Origin: Paramacrobiotus metropolitanus
Lineage: Eukaryota > Tardigrada > Eutardigrada > Parachela > Macrobiotidae
Direction: 5' to 3'
DNA: 64,000 nucleotides
Assembly (NCBI RefSeq): GCF_019649055.1
Contig: NW_026570276.1
Span: 682,001 to 746,000 of the forward strand
A model generated the notes under the pieces. The model worked only from the letters and a program-made list of their open reading frames with translations, did not search any database and was not told where the DNA came from. Position numbers and translations under genes: made by a program. Every line of letters starts with the position of its first letter. Positions within the stretch are counted from its first letter, which is position 1. Below are positions 1-11,317 of this stretch, in pieces.

Positions 1-125
1 CTAACACAGTACTCTAACTTATAAATGGCTACCCTCGCCACCATAGAATAAAAATTAAACAATCTTCTTTCAATACTCTCCACGGTTGTCTGAACTTAAG
101 GAATAACGCGCTGACAGGTTCTGTC

Positions 126-2550
126 ATGGACACTTTTGCAATCGCACTTTCTTTGACAACTTCAGTGTTTGGAGTGATTAATAATACTAATGTAAGCGTG
201 ACCAGCGAAGGCTATTTTGAGCATAACTCAACCGATAATCCGACTCCCGCCCCATGGTATCCTCTGGGATCATTGTACACCGAAGAGCAAGTTCGCGAGG
301 CGTATCAGGCTTGTCGCGCTGTGTTCTTTTGCCTGTTGATTCTGTGCACCGTGGGCAATGGACTTAATCTAGTGGTGTTAATCCGCAGTGCGCCCACCTG
401 GAAAACATCCGCCTGCCATTATATGATCGGCGCGGCAGTGGCAGATCTGCTTGCGCTGTAAGTTAACAGATAAAAGACATTCACAGTATTCCAGTTTTGC
501 GTTATTATGGACGCCAGGAGGAAGACACTTTCAAGATATCTGGCATCGCCACCATCGGGAACGAAATTTATGGAAATTTTGTAGTTCTCTCTCATTGAAA
601 AAGGAGGAGCCAACACTTTTAATAGTGTTCTGATGTCTCAGCTCGTATCGTGCGGCGAACATACATCTACGGTTCTACTTATGGATGTTCTGTATCTTTT
701 AAGTACCACAGAGGGTTTCTAAACTTTAAGCATTCTAATAACGCTTTAAAACTCGAATTTGAGGTTGGCTTGACAAATCCTTATCGGCGCTTTACTTACA
801 AAAAAAGATGACGGTTTAATTCCAACCCCCATACTCTCAAAATGTGTGAAGGTCTGCTTTAAACAAATTAAAGCTAAAAAAAAAGAAAATGAGCGAATTA
901 ATATCATTCATAGCGCTCACACGCGCGCATCGGTGCCGCATTTCCTGGCGCAACCGATGCTTTGTCGCGTTAATGAAAGCCGCTTTTTTTGGCTGCCCAT
1001 TACGCGATGATCTCGGACAGGAGCGAAAAGAATTTAAAATACATAAAATTAATTAATTTCGGCTTACCACAGTAAATTCCATGAAATGATAAAAGTAAAT
1101 GGTATACACAAGTTATTTTTCAGATGGCTCGGTTTATGGATGTTTTGGTCGGACGAAAGAATAAACGGGAACTTCGGCAACCGGTTTGACAACCTCATTA
1201 TTCCGTGGTTCTCCGAGGCCACAATGTGTTTATCCGATTGGTAAGGTTTGCGAAAATACCAATTACCATCGTGTGCCATGAATACGACTACTTTTTAGGA
1301 TTTTGGTTGTGTTCTCCTGGGAACGACTGCTTGTGTGTCTGAGCGTTTATCGATTTGGATTCCTGCAGCGGGTTGTGACGGCGCGTGTGCTGATTGTCGT
1401 TCTCCTGGTTCTATCGTTGGCCTGCTATTCATTCGAGTTTGTCCAGTATTACTTTCTGTACACCCATGACTTCACGAGCCCTGTCATTATTCCCGATCCG
1501 TGGTGGGTCAATGAGTGGCGCCGCATTAACAGACTCGGATTAGTAAGAAGAATGTGGTAGTCTAAAGCAAGGAAAGGACAGCTGTTAGCAACTTGGCTAT
1601 GTGAATGTTAGCGGTTAACGGATTATACTAGTTCGCGTGGTACTGCCAGAATGTGAATGTTTACAGTTTTACGTGTGAAGCGATTGGTGTCAACGATTAC
1701 AGTCGTTGCACTGTTTTTGTTGTGTTGTTGTATTGTTTTTGCAATTGATAAAAATCCATTTCAGAAAAAAATATATTTATTTCTCGTTAAACCTCGAGAA
1801 AAAAAATTTTTCTCGTTAAACCTTAACATGTTAAAATTTTTGCCGGCGACAGAAGCCTTAATCCAAAATATTAACCTTCTGAATGTTTTCAAGTAAATCG
1901 AAATAAAAGCTTATGCAGATCAGACGAATTAACTGCTACTCTAGTCAACCGAAAACTTATTTCTTACCAAAGTGTGTGTAAATTCACCATATCTAATATT
2001 TTTGCAGATTGTTATGCGCATGCTGACGTTTTTGTTGATCCTTATTCCGAGTGCAATGCTGATCCTTCTAATTTCTCGCCAACGACGATCCGATTTGGGT
2101 GCCATGCGTCGATTACAGGAGGCTAACAGTGAAACATCCGTGGCAACGTCTGCCAGCAAAACCTCGTCCGGGTCATCCCAGCACGCAATCAACATCATCC
2201 TGCTGAGCAGTGCACTGCTTTACCTCATCACGCGTGCCCCCAAGTTTTTCGACTTGTGTGCTTCGGCTCTACCGTATGACGTCGACTTTATATACGTCAA
2301 TGATGGTAGCTTGAATGACCTCATGGAGCCAATTATCGTTGTAACAATGTACATGGGATATTCGTTGAATTTCTACGTCTATTTGTTAAGCGAAAGTCAC
2401 TATCGGCGCCGGTTTATTACACTGGTGGCTCGTCCAGTCTGGTCCCTCTGCTTCCCCACAAAGTCCTCCAGTGAAAACCCAGAAGGGCAGACTGAAGGCA
2501 TGGAGATGAGCAAAAAGCGGTCAATGGCCACTTCGGAACAATACTCGTAG
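126..2550 (+). CDS. GPCR A: intact rhodopsin-like receptor, 4 exons, 411 aa
   Basis: Exons 126-457, 1124-1240, 1299-1542 and 2008-2550 join in frame; introns are GT-AG, and the second is only 58 bp. The product is a seven-transmembrane receptor of the plasma membrane. The N-terminus has several N-glycosylation sites. TM1 contains VGNGLNLVVL (GNxxN type) and TM2 contains AVADLLAL (LxxxD type). The E/DRY position at the end of TM3 reads SWERLLV. TM5 starts at exon 4, TM6 contains LLSSALLYLITR, and TM7 ends GYSLNFYVY followed by a basic YRRRF helix 8. An N-F-x-x-Y in place of NPxxY recalls invertebrate FMRFamide-receptor-like class A GPCRs; that placement is inference and the ligand is unknown. 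Exon lengths match GPCR B and E almost exactly, which supports every splice site. The start ATG is chosen because all paralogues begin with a similar short Met-N/D-T segment. Confidence 0.85.
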
Positions 2551-2773
2551 TAACGCTTTTGAATAACTACGACGATTTCTCGATTTCGTGTTGGATGTCA
2601 TAATAATCACTTTGTTCAGTTTGTTGTGGTGCATATGCACCAACTGCTCTGAAGTTCAAACGAAGCCTCCAAAGTCCAAACCAAAACATCTTCGCTATGA
2701 TAGAATTCCTACTATATTATTAACATCAAAAGGCTGGCTAATTTACCTGCAAGCAGATTTACTTACCGTCTGT

Positions 2774-2882
2774 AGTATATTTCGCCAAAAACTTGGTCAT
2801 TGTTGTACAAGGAAATTCCATGGCAGGGATGATGGAATTTTCTTGTACAACAATGACTCAGTTTTTGGTGAATTATATCCCA
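2774..2882. repeat. Long near-perfect hairpin downstream of GPCR A
   Basis: Two arms of about 42 bp, near 2780-2820 and 2831-2873, are reverse complements with a few mismatches and are separated by a short loop. Both arms carry the core CATTGTTGTACAAG. It could be a small foldback element or a small-RNA precursor; sequence alone does not decide. Confidence 0.6.
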
Positions 2883-2921
2883 GTACACGTCTGTTTGAAT
2901 TTGATTTCGACAGTAATTAAT

Positions 2922-3203
2922 CTACACAGCAGAACGTTGCATACAAATCAAACTACGCTTAAAGGTCCTACCATGCGAGAAAAGTGCACCAAACAGAGCA
3001 CTAGTAGACAGGAGCGCAGCTATTATAAGGGCAAATGCTAAAGCTGGCTGTTTTGGTAAAGTTATTGCTGCCACAGGTAATGATGTGTCGACTGGCTGTT
3101 CGTTTACTCCTCCAGTAAGACCACCTTTGTTCGAAGAGGTACAGTCTGTACATGCCATTGCGCGCCGACAATGGTATGAACCATGCCGGGTTTCTTTTTG
3201 CAC
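2922..3203 (-). CDS. Possible terminal exon of a small membrane protein
   Basis: An open frame of 93 codons ends in a TAG at its left edge. It has a Cys pair (ACTDCTSS), then a linker and one hydrophobic stretch (ALAFALIIAALLSTSALFGALF) near the C-terminus, followed by basic residues. That layout would suit a one-pass or tail-anchored protein. No upstream exon was found and no family is recognised, so this may be a chance frame. Confidence 0.2.
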   Translation of the reverse strand: MQKETRHGSYHCRRAMACTDCTSSNKGGLTGGVNEQPVDTSLPVAAITLPKQPALAFALIIAALLSTSALFGALFSHGRTFKRSLICMQRSAV

Positions 3204-4312
3204 ACTTTGACAATAGCGGGATATCTAATTGAGTATTATTTTAGGATATTAATGTTCTACAGGGCCTAATGAAACACTGCGGCAATGAAGTCCCTCAAAC
3301 CAAAATAAGTTAAACTGAAGCCGCAGTACTGTAGTTGCTCTGTCTATTTTCTTTTTAATTGTTGAGAAACTTCAGCAGGGGCCACACGGCTTAAGTCTCA
3401 GAGAAGCCGTTTGCCTTTGAGAATCATTTTCGCCGATCAAACAAGTCTGGCTTCTATGCAAACACATGTAGCCGGCAAGATTGTTCGGATGTTCACCGTT
3501 TACGGTGTGAACATTTTTAACGAGGGATAATATTCACGAACAGAATCGTGGAGGCTACGTGCCCATGCAAATTTTGTTATCGTTGCCGGCAATCAGCGTG
3601 AATTTTTAAATTCTTATTCCAAGGGTGACTATTGGAATGAAGTTCGGCACTTGGAATCAAAACAACCAGTGAAATTCTATTGTTTACTTCGCAGTAAAAA
3701 TGTTTACTTTGGTATTTAAATGGGCATTGTAGTAGTCCACAATTCTCGATTGTGTGAATACCGAGCCAAGCGACAAAGTAAACATTAGGAAGAAAACTTC
3801 AGACAGGCCGCCACCGCCACAAGCTAGATTAGGCCGTTATCTACCGACGTTGCACGAGCGCATCTTTGTCGTACATTTTCAGCCAGTTAAGTTATTAGCT
3901 GAGGTTGATATTACCTGACTGCGAACGTTGGTGATCTTCGGTTTCCTCGATCGCTTAGCCTCGCTACTCAATCATACCGGGCTATTGCCTACAGCGGCAT
4001 TCACAAACGTTCTTCTGATGAGCGTCGTGAGTAATACAGAAATTGCTTTACTGTTTCATTTTATTGATTTAACTGGTTGATAATGGCAGGCTACTGTAAA
4101 TGCGGCAATTATTCGAAGAATAAATAACGCTTCATTTTTAAATAGTCAATCGTTGCTCGGACAATAATTTTTCCAGCCTACAAGTAAATACACTTGTAAC
4201 AAGCCAAGGTGGAAGCGAAACGTCTATGCCCCCGAATCCTCAATGCCTAGTTCATTTTCAGCGTTTTTGTTTTGATTTGCTTGGTTCACTCACACAGAAA
4301 TTCGTGTGCAAC
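3204..4312. other. Spacer upstream of gene G
   Basis: No coding exon is recognised here. A short palindromic stretch (TGTTCACCG...CGGTGTGAACA) lies near 3489-3512. The promoter of gene G is presumably in this stretch, but no clear core element can be assigned. Confidence 0.3.
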
Positions 4313-7300
4313 ATGAAGTGCTTAATAAATCCCATATCCGGCATTGCCGTTTTTTTGTCTGCCGGACTGACTGCTGCATTTCGTGCTGCTAACTGTAAGA
4401 GCGCTTTTCCTTTTTCGCGGTTGTCGGGCTCATAAAATCAATAAAATGCTTGTACTTTAAATGGTAGTGCAGCATTACTCGCGGTGCGGTGTAACTCAAA
4501 ACTCAATTTGCTTGCATGGATATTAGATAGTGTAACTCGCACGCTCCCTGTAACTCCTAAAGTGAATTTTCCATGACGGCCCAGGTCTGGCACGAATGCA
4601 GCTCCACATGGGTGAACCGTTTTTCAACTGGTTGGAGCATTATGGTGAAATGAGACGGAATTGCTAACGATTAACGTTTTCATTGTAAAACATATTACAG
4701 CCTTTTACCGAGTAAATGTTATCTACACATAAATTGGTGTTGTGTTTTTAGTTGAAATGGACCGTAAGTGCGGTCAGACCGTAGAGCTGGGCTGCCCCTA
4801 TGAAAAAGACTTCATCTCGTCCGGGACACTGCGCTACGGCACTTTTCCGACCGGCAACTGCACCGTCCACATCGCCACGAACATCAGTGCTGTTAACTGC
4901 CGAGTTCTGCCAACGTGGTATATGAATATCAGGTCAGCACTCGCTTCTCTTGTGACAAAATAATAAGACCTTAGACCAAAAATGTTTCGAAAATGCTTTG
5001 TTAGGTCAAACCATAACTTTACCTGTAGAAGTCATGCTTAAGCTTTCTATCTAAAGTCATAGAAGATTTCATCGGTGGCCATGGCATTGGGCTAAGGGGG
5101 CCATTTTGGGAACAATTTCACCATCTCAGCAGTGAATGTGAGGGCTCATTAACCAGTGCATAAAAAATTAACGAAGAAGACGTTTCACGCAGCAGAATAC
5201 TGGGATGATGCAAGATAAGGTAAACATTTCCCAAAATACTACGGATTACTCGTGAACATTTAATATTTCGGAACTTGGCAGTGCGACTTTCCGCCGCACT
5301 GAAATTCGCGCGACATTTTACCGCAAGATGCCGGAACGCGAACGCGATTGGTCTTGAGGCATTCATTTCCGAGCTTTCTAAATTTGCTATATTTTTTTGG
5401 AAGGTATTGTAAGCCTCATAAACTATTTGTCTAATAGACGTCGAAATGACCCCGGGACGGAGTGCCTTAAGGCGTAATGTTCCGGCGGCTAAACATCCCG
5501 AAACGTCACGCGGCGATTTGAATTTGCTGCGAAATGTTTGCTATCAAAATAATGTCATACGACCGGTTGTCTTCGGCGAAATGTGCCGGGAAACCCTGAC
5601 GGTACGAGATACATTTCAAAATGTGCCCCCATGGTATTTGAAACCGGCATTAGCTTGATGAAGGAGCGGTTAAAGAAGCTTCACTTAGAATGATCAAAAT
5701 AAACCGGTAAGGGTTCATAGGAAATCGAACATCCCTGAAAGCGCCTCCCTGCACATCCTCCGGACGAACAACGGCACGGATTGGACTACGGCGAAGATCA
5801 TCCCCGGCGGTCCAAGTCCAGCCAACTCGTATCCCACTTCCGTGGCCCAGCTGAAAACCCGGATCTCCTCACAAAAGACACAGCTGAGATTTCTGTACGT
5901 TGGCGATGGAAGTCGTCATGAAACGAACTCTAGTCATTACGAACTGGAGATTGACTACACCGTACTGAGCGGTATGCTGTTCTTCTAACAAGAACGTGAC
6001 ATTTATAACGCTTCCACGTATAGGCTTCTTCGCTACATCCGATTCGATTGTTTGTAACATGAAACTGCAGTTTCACCATTCTACCCAGTAATTTAAACTT
6101 TCCAAATGAGTTTAGAATTGTTTACCATCACAATCGCCATAAGTAAGAAATGGAATTCTGCTCGAAGAAGTGACGGGCAGGCCAACGTACACAAATTAAT
6201 CGGCTGCAGAATAAACAGATAAAGGAGGTGAAAAAATGTTTGGGAGCGCGCAAAAGCGAAAGTTTTAGTGGGTGCGTAGGGCGTCCGTAACTGGTACCAT
6301 CGGCAGATGATCTGCCGCAGGTCATATCCTCTAACGCAAAAAGAGTTTGCTAGAGTTTGCAACTTTGCATGCTTAAAACCGGTTGAATTTGGTAACAGTC
6401 AACAACATTATTCGACCAATTTACTATCGCTGTTTTCTGTGCAGATAACTATGGCACGATTGAAGTATGGTGTAAAGCGCTGGGCGCTTCCGTTCTATCT
6501 GATGTCGTCTGCAGAGAAGATGATCGTCTGACATGCCCCAGCGACTACTACGACACCGTCAATCGGAATCCAGCCACTGGATTCGGTGCTTGCGGTACGA
6601 GATTTGCATAGTTTCTACTCGTAGACCGTATTAACCCGCAATGAGCAATTCAGGATAATAATGAGTTTCCCTCACACTGTATTCCGTATACGAGGACAAG
6701 CTTAGTACATGTGATAGACAAAAAAACTAGCGAGAGAATCTGATAACCATTTGCGTGCTGTGCAACACTGTCAGCCACCTTAGGCTGGCGGTAGCCGCGC
6801 GCCGTCACGCAGCCGTTAGCTGAACACGGCCTGCCATTTACTGTAACGCACACTCGTATTAAAATTTAAATGCGAGTTTTGTTTTGGTTTTATAACTTTG
6901 TTTATAATTGGTTCTCCGCAAAATCTTTCAGAATGGGTAAAAAGTGAGTCCTCTGAAATTTCACATGTGGTTCTACAAAGTCAAAGTTTTACTGTAAGAA
7001 ATAAAGTGTGCGGTATTACTGGGGTGATTATTTGTATTAAATGTGATGTGTTTACCAGCACTGACAAACCTGGGTGGTTGCCCGTGTTGCACGGGCCGGG
7101 CATGGTTATCAGATTCTCTCGCTAGTTTTTTTGTCTATCACATGTACTAAGCTCGTCCTCGTACAGTTTAAAGCGATTTGGCCACGCGTTCCCATACCTC
7201 GTATTCTGCCTACTGACGAGCGATTCTGTTCAAAGCCCGCAGGCAAAGCTTGTATGATGCAAGCTGCAGTGCTATGAACGGTATTGAAAAAATCGTTTTT

Positions 7301-7811
7301 TTTGCTGGATTGAGAGCATTATGCCGTACTAATGTGGCCACCGTTAGCGAAGTTCGTGACCACTGTGATTTGAGTTGATAGTAAATAAAAGACTAACATT
7401 GTGCAACCACAGACACAGCATGCACATGTGCGACAAATGTGACGCAGCATGAAGGGAAGAAAGGCTCAGTATTATTTTAAGTTGCGACTTGCGACTAATG
7501 GGTCCGTCGACTCTGCTGTAGTTTGGCGCAACGGTCTTATGGTTGATGTAAACTAATTATTGTCCTAAATCCTATCGGTATAAAAAAATTGTTATTAATG
7601 TTCTGCTGCGATCTTGGTGCAGAGATGGCTTTTTCACTTGCGATAATCCGCTTTATGTTAACGATTATTGTGCACATTTTCAGGCTTGAACAGTCCTGAT
7701 ATCTTTGGCATCGCCATCGGCTGCGCATTTGGTGTGCTATTTTTCATCATTTTCGGTATTATCTGGTACAAGAGAAAGGACTGTTTTCTCTGTCTGCCCA
7801 AGAATCGTTAA
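4313..7811 (+). CDS. Gene G: CUB-like single-pass membrane protein, 5 exons, 263 aa
   Basis: Exons 4313-4394, 4752-4932, 5721-5971, 6445-6594 and 7684-7811 join in frame. Exon 1 encodes a signal peptide (MKCLINPISGIAVFLSAGL). Exons 2-3 form a Cys-containing beta-rich ectodomain: an RKCGQTVELGCP motif, then a segment like the second half of a CUB domain with alternating LHILRTNNG and LRFLYVGDG strands. Exon 4 is a second Cys-rich block with DRLTCPSDYYDT and NPATGFGAC. Exon 5 gives a transmembrane helix (GVLFFIIFGIIWY) and the short basic tail KRKDCFLCLPKNR. It is predicted to be type I at the plasma membrane; function is unknown. Gene H is its inverted paralogue with exon lengths 82/181/245/150/128 against 82/181/251/150/128 here. 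The CUB label is a fold-level guess. Confidence 0.75.
6691..7161. mobile_element. MITE with about 65-bp terminal inverted repeats, TA target
   Basis: The element lies in intron 4 of gene G. Its left end begins CGAGGACAAGCTTAGTACAT and the right end is the reverse complement with few mismatches; the arms run about 65 bp to GAATCTGATAACCAT. It is flanked by TA on both sides, as in Tc1/mariner-type MITEs. No transposase frame is present. Confidence 0.7.
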
Positions 7812-8386
7812 CACGACAAAAATAGCTGGATTTTGCTGCCGTATCAACACGACTTTCATCTGTATTCTGCACATCGCACCTAATTATGAGTTAACGCTGA
7901 ACAGTTCAGTTACAGAGTACACCTTCGGTTGTTACTGTCTGTTATGTATTTTGGGTTTTATTATATTTTTTCAGATTTTTTTGCTTCTTTGGTCTCAATT
8001 TAATTCATTGAACATCCACTGTCCACCGCCGGCTACAGGCATCGGCTTAATATATTATTGTAATGATTGTAGGCTTGTTAAAAATGTAGATAATCGCCGT
8101 AGCTTAAAAGAAATACAAAACAAATGTAAGTATTCTGTTATAAAATAGATGCATTATTATGATCGATCGACTGCTTTAAAGGGTCTCCAAACTTGTGCAA
8201 TTTGTACACACAGCGGACCCTGGATCCATGTCGCCATCGATAACGCTAAACTTCCTTATTAACATTACCGTCATAACAGTGTCTTAGTATTCCCAATCTG
8301 TTGGAATTTATGATATGATACTTAGCTTAGTAACGTAGACCTGGCAATGCATTTTATTGGATTTGTTGTTAACACGATGATCAACT
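7812..8386. other. Spacer between gene G and a retroelement fragment
   Basis: AT-rich. The open frame that overlaps exon 5 of gene G and continues to 8148 reads the real exon out of frame, and no domain is seen in it. Nothing else is recognised. Confidence 0.3.
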
Positions 8387-8690
8387 TTATTGAGTATACT
8401 CATTTTTTTTCTGAGCATTTTCTACAGTAAATTTTTTACATAATATGAGAAAAAAACCAACACGTAATTTTAACAAATAAATCTCATTCAATTTATCCGC
8501 TTCGCCCAATGTTCCGAGTACAGATGCCGCATTCCCCCTTTGAATTTCTAGTGATAGTCGTTGTCGCAGAAATTCTCCAGTATGATGCTGAAGTCTTTGT
8601 CCTAGCTCATTAATAATCGCGATAGCCGGCGGTCCCCATAGTCCCATGGTTTCAAAAGGAAGCGGTGCGAAAATGTTTACACTGCATGTA
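8387..8690 (-). pseudogene. Fragment of retroelement ORF C-terminus
   Basis: The minus-strand frame reads ...FETMGLWGPPAIAI, then INELGQRL, HTGE and a LSLEIQRGNAASVLGT block, ending at a stop at 8387. The same domain end occurs in the longer fragment at 16440-17060 (GSCGPLT, INELARRI, TGEIR, FSIEIQRGNAACVLGT). This segment is familiar as the C-terminal end of reverse-transcriptase polyproteins in many invertebrate genomes; the exact clade is not assigned. Upstream parts are missing, so it is a dead 5'-truncated copy. Confidence 0.6.
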
Positions 8691-8792
8691 GTTCATTACC
8701 AAAATGAATTTTCAATGAATTCAACTTGTTTTTAAAATATTAACGGTTTATTAAGCGAACATTAGACTCATAAAAAAACGAAGCAAGCGCTG

Positions 8793-10381
8793 TTATGGTT
8801 GTGCGGTGTCCTTTGACATAAGCGCGGTGACCTCCACACATTCAGTACGTTGTTCATTGTTTCCTTTTGTTAACACGCTGGGGCAGCATGGGCCGAACAC
8901 AGGACGAACGACAAATTCCACAAAACGGCGGCGATACTGGAGTTCAGTTGTCAAATACACGTAGACATTCAGCGAATAACCCATGTATGTTGTTACAAGG
9001 ATAATCGGCTCCATGAAGTTTTTCAAGGTATAATCATGTATGAATACGAAGTCGAGACGATACGGTAGCACCTGCACACAGAAGTCTACAAACTTTGGAG
9101 TGTGCGAGATGAGATAGAGCAGCGCGCTACTCAACAAGATTACGTTGGCTGCATGTTGAGAAAAAGGCTGGTTGTCAGAAGTGGACGCGAACGCCTCATC
9201 GGTAGTTCTGATCTGCAAGCGGCAACTCTTGGGCACTTGCGATTGTCGTTGGCGAGAAAGGAAGATAATCAGAAGTATATTAGGAATCAGGATTAGCCCA
9301 AACGTCAGGATGCGCACAGTAATCTGCAAGAATGACACAACTGCTACATTTTATAGAGAGCCGATCATTACACCCAGCGATATTCATAGCAATTAACATT
9401 TTCTAGGCGAAACTTCTTGTGCAGATTATCTATAGACCTTAGGCACTTTCACCTCACATAAAAATGGCAGTTCGTTCTCTGTTTTTGGCAGCTACATACC
9501 AGTCCTATCTTGTTTATCTTGTGCCATGTAGGGAACCATGCAGGAGTATCGTCGACATTGCTGCTGAAGTCGTGTTGGAAAGGAAAGTAATGGTATACAA
9601 AGTTGAACATGTGGCATGCCAGTGAAAAGATAAGGAGAACACCAATAATCAAGCGCGCCGTGGTAACCCGTTGGAGGGATCGAAAGCCGAACGGGCTTAT
9701 AATCACAAGCAGTCGCTCCCAGGAGAACACAACCAGGATCCTAAAAGGGCAACCGTGGAGTCCATTTTACGCTGTTTCCAATTCTGAGAATCTTACCAGT
9801 CGGATAAGCTCATCGAAGCATCGGAAAACCATGGAACAATGAGCGAGTGTGCTGACCCGATGTTAGTATTTATTAAATGCTGACCCGACAAAAATTTGGA
9901 TAGACCGAGCCACCTGCAAAAGAAATCGACAAGTTGCCCTATACAGAAAGGTTACAGTCGAATACGACGAACTGTGTCATGGATTTTAACGTGCGCTTTA
10001 ACGCTTAAAAGTGAATTTTCAAATTGGCAAACACCTCGCTCAAGCGTGTAATTGTTTGATGTCTTACAGTGCTGCTAAATCAGCAACAGCCGTGCCAATT
10101 AAATAATGGCATGCCGATGTCTTCCAGGCCGGCGCACTGCGTATGAGAACCACCAGATTGGACGCATTGCCCACGGTGCAGAAGATCAACAGGCAAAAAT
10201 ATACAGCTCGACACGCAAGGTACGCGTCGTGCACTTGGCTGTCCGTAAAAAGGTAATGCTTTGGTGCGGCAAATCCATGGATATTCTCCGCATGATCTTC
10301 ATTAAGCACACCTAAATCTGTATTATTAGCTACGCTGAAGAATGATGTGGACAAAGAAATAACATCTGTAACATTTTCCAT
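8793..10381 (-). CDS. GPCR B: intact rhodopsin-like receptor, 4 exons, 400 aa
   Basis: Exons on the minus strand are 10381-10068, 9913-9797, 9740-9500 and 9323-8793. All introns are GT-AG (154, 56 and 176 bp) and the spliced frame is open. TM1 has NASNLVVLIR, TM2 AVADLAAL, the end of TM3 SWERLLVIISPF (the Pro is typical of intracellular loop 2), TM4 LIIGVLLIFSLACHMF, TM5 LTFGLILIPNILLIIFLSR, TM6 VILLSSALLYLISHTPKF and TM7 GYSLNVYVY, followed by a YRRRF helix 8. Exon 2 is 117 bp, as in A and E. It is a close paralogue of GPCR A in the opposite orientation. An FMRFamide-receptor-like affinity is inferred only; the ligand is unknown. Confidence 0.85.
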
Positions 10382-11187
10382 TTTAAGTTCGGTGTCGGGT
10401 TATTGCTTCAAGGTGAATTGGCACAGAACACAACTTCATAATTAAGAACTTATGGCAAAACATTTGCACTTGCTTTATTAGGAAAAAAATTTAAACCAGG
10501 TGGTGATCAGCCGTTGCTTCAGATACTGTATATTACTTTGTCAAAGCGTCCGACCTGGATTTGTTACGGCCTACTATTGGGATAAGAAGGGGGTGCAAGG
10601 CAGCGGCAAATCATTTGTGTACTGCTCAACAGGATGAACCTGGTTCCATGCCGGGATGATGATGTTGTCGTGGGCGATAGGCCCCGCGCAATTCCATGGA
10701 ACGAACTGGCGACGGAAAACTGAGCATTTCCGCACTCATCTGTAAATCGAAGAATATCCAGTTTCATCGATAGCCCTAGAGGTTGCTGACTATTAACTAT
10801 TAATGCGCAACTACTCCCTGCTGTTCTGTTTTTAGGATATTTACTGAGGAAGTATTTACTGATTTATTTGGGGCGGCCTACATTCACCTTTGCCGCCCAC
10901 TGGCTTTGCATTTCAGCATATTTTTATCTGTGCCGCCGTTTCTCGTAAGTTGGCGCAGTAACTGGCAATTTAACTGCGGAGCGCATTTAGGCATCGCGAT
11001 AAACGTAGTGAAGTGGTCATCGCTTTTAGCGCAACTTCGTGCTAGCAGCACCTTTACGGAGGAAATTACCGGGCAAGCTTGTGCTTCACCTTAGCTTTTT
11101 TTGTTAACCAATTTAATCCATTAAAAGGATAAAGTAAATACAAGGGATTTACAAAGAACAGACTAAAATAAGGGGTAACCATTTCCG
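10382..11187. other. Spacer, no gene recognised
   Basis: Presumed 5' flank of GPCR B. Open frames on both strands near 10564-10767 show no recognisable domain. Confidence 0.25.
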
Positions 11188-11317
11188 TCACTGAGTGCGC
11201 AGGAGAACCACCAGATTGGGCGCATTGCCCACGGCGCACAGGATTAGCAGGCAAAAATATGCAGCTCGACAAGCAAGGTACGCATTGTGCACTTGACGGA
11301 TCGTATAAAAACAAGGT
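11188..11317 (-). pseudogene. GPCR exon-1 fragment
   Basis: On the minus strand from 11298 the frame reads RQVHNAYLACRAAYFCLLIL, then CAVGNAPNLVVLLR, and stops at 11188-11190. This matches the TM1 part of exon 1 of GPCR B (QVHDAYLACRAVYFCLLI). The preceding residues (FLYD, like LFTD) are in a different frame, showing a small indel. No exons 2-4 follow, so this is a relic of a duplicated receptor. Confidence 0.75.

Noticed and set aside
5080-5640. Possible MITE in intron 2 of gene G with GGGGGCCATTTT-like ends
   Set aside because: The end similarity is short and imperfect and no target duplication could be fixed.
7705-8148. 147-codon plus-strand open frame
   Set aside because: Overlaps exon 5 of gene G in the wrong frame; the paralogue supports the other frame.
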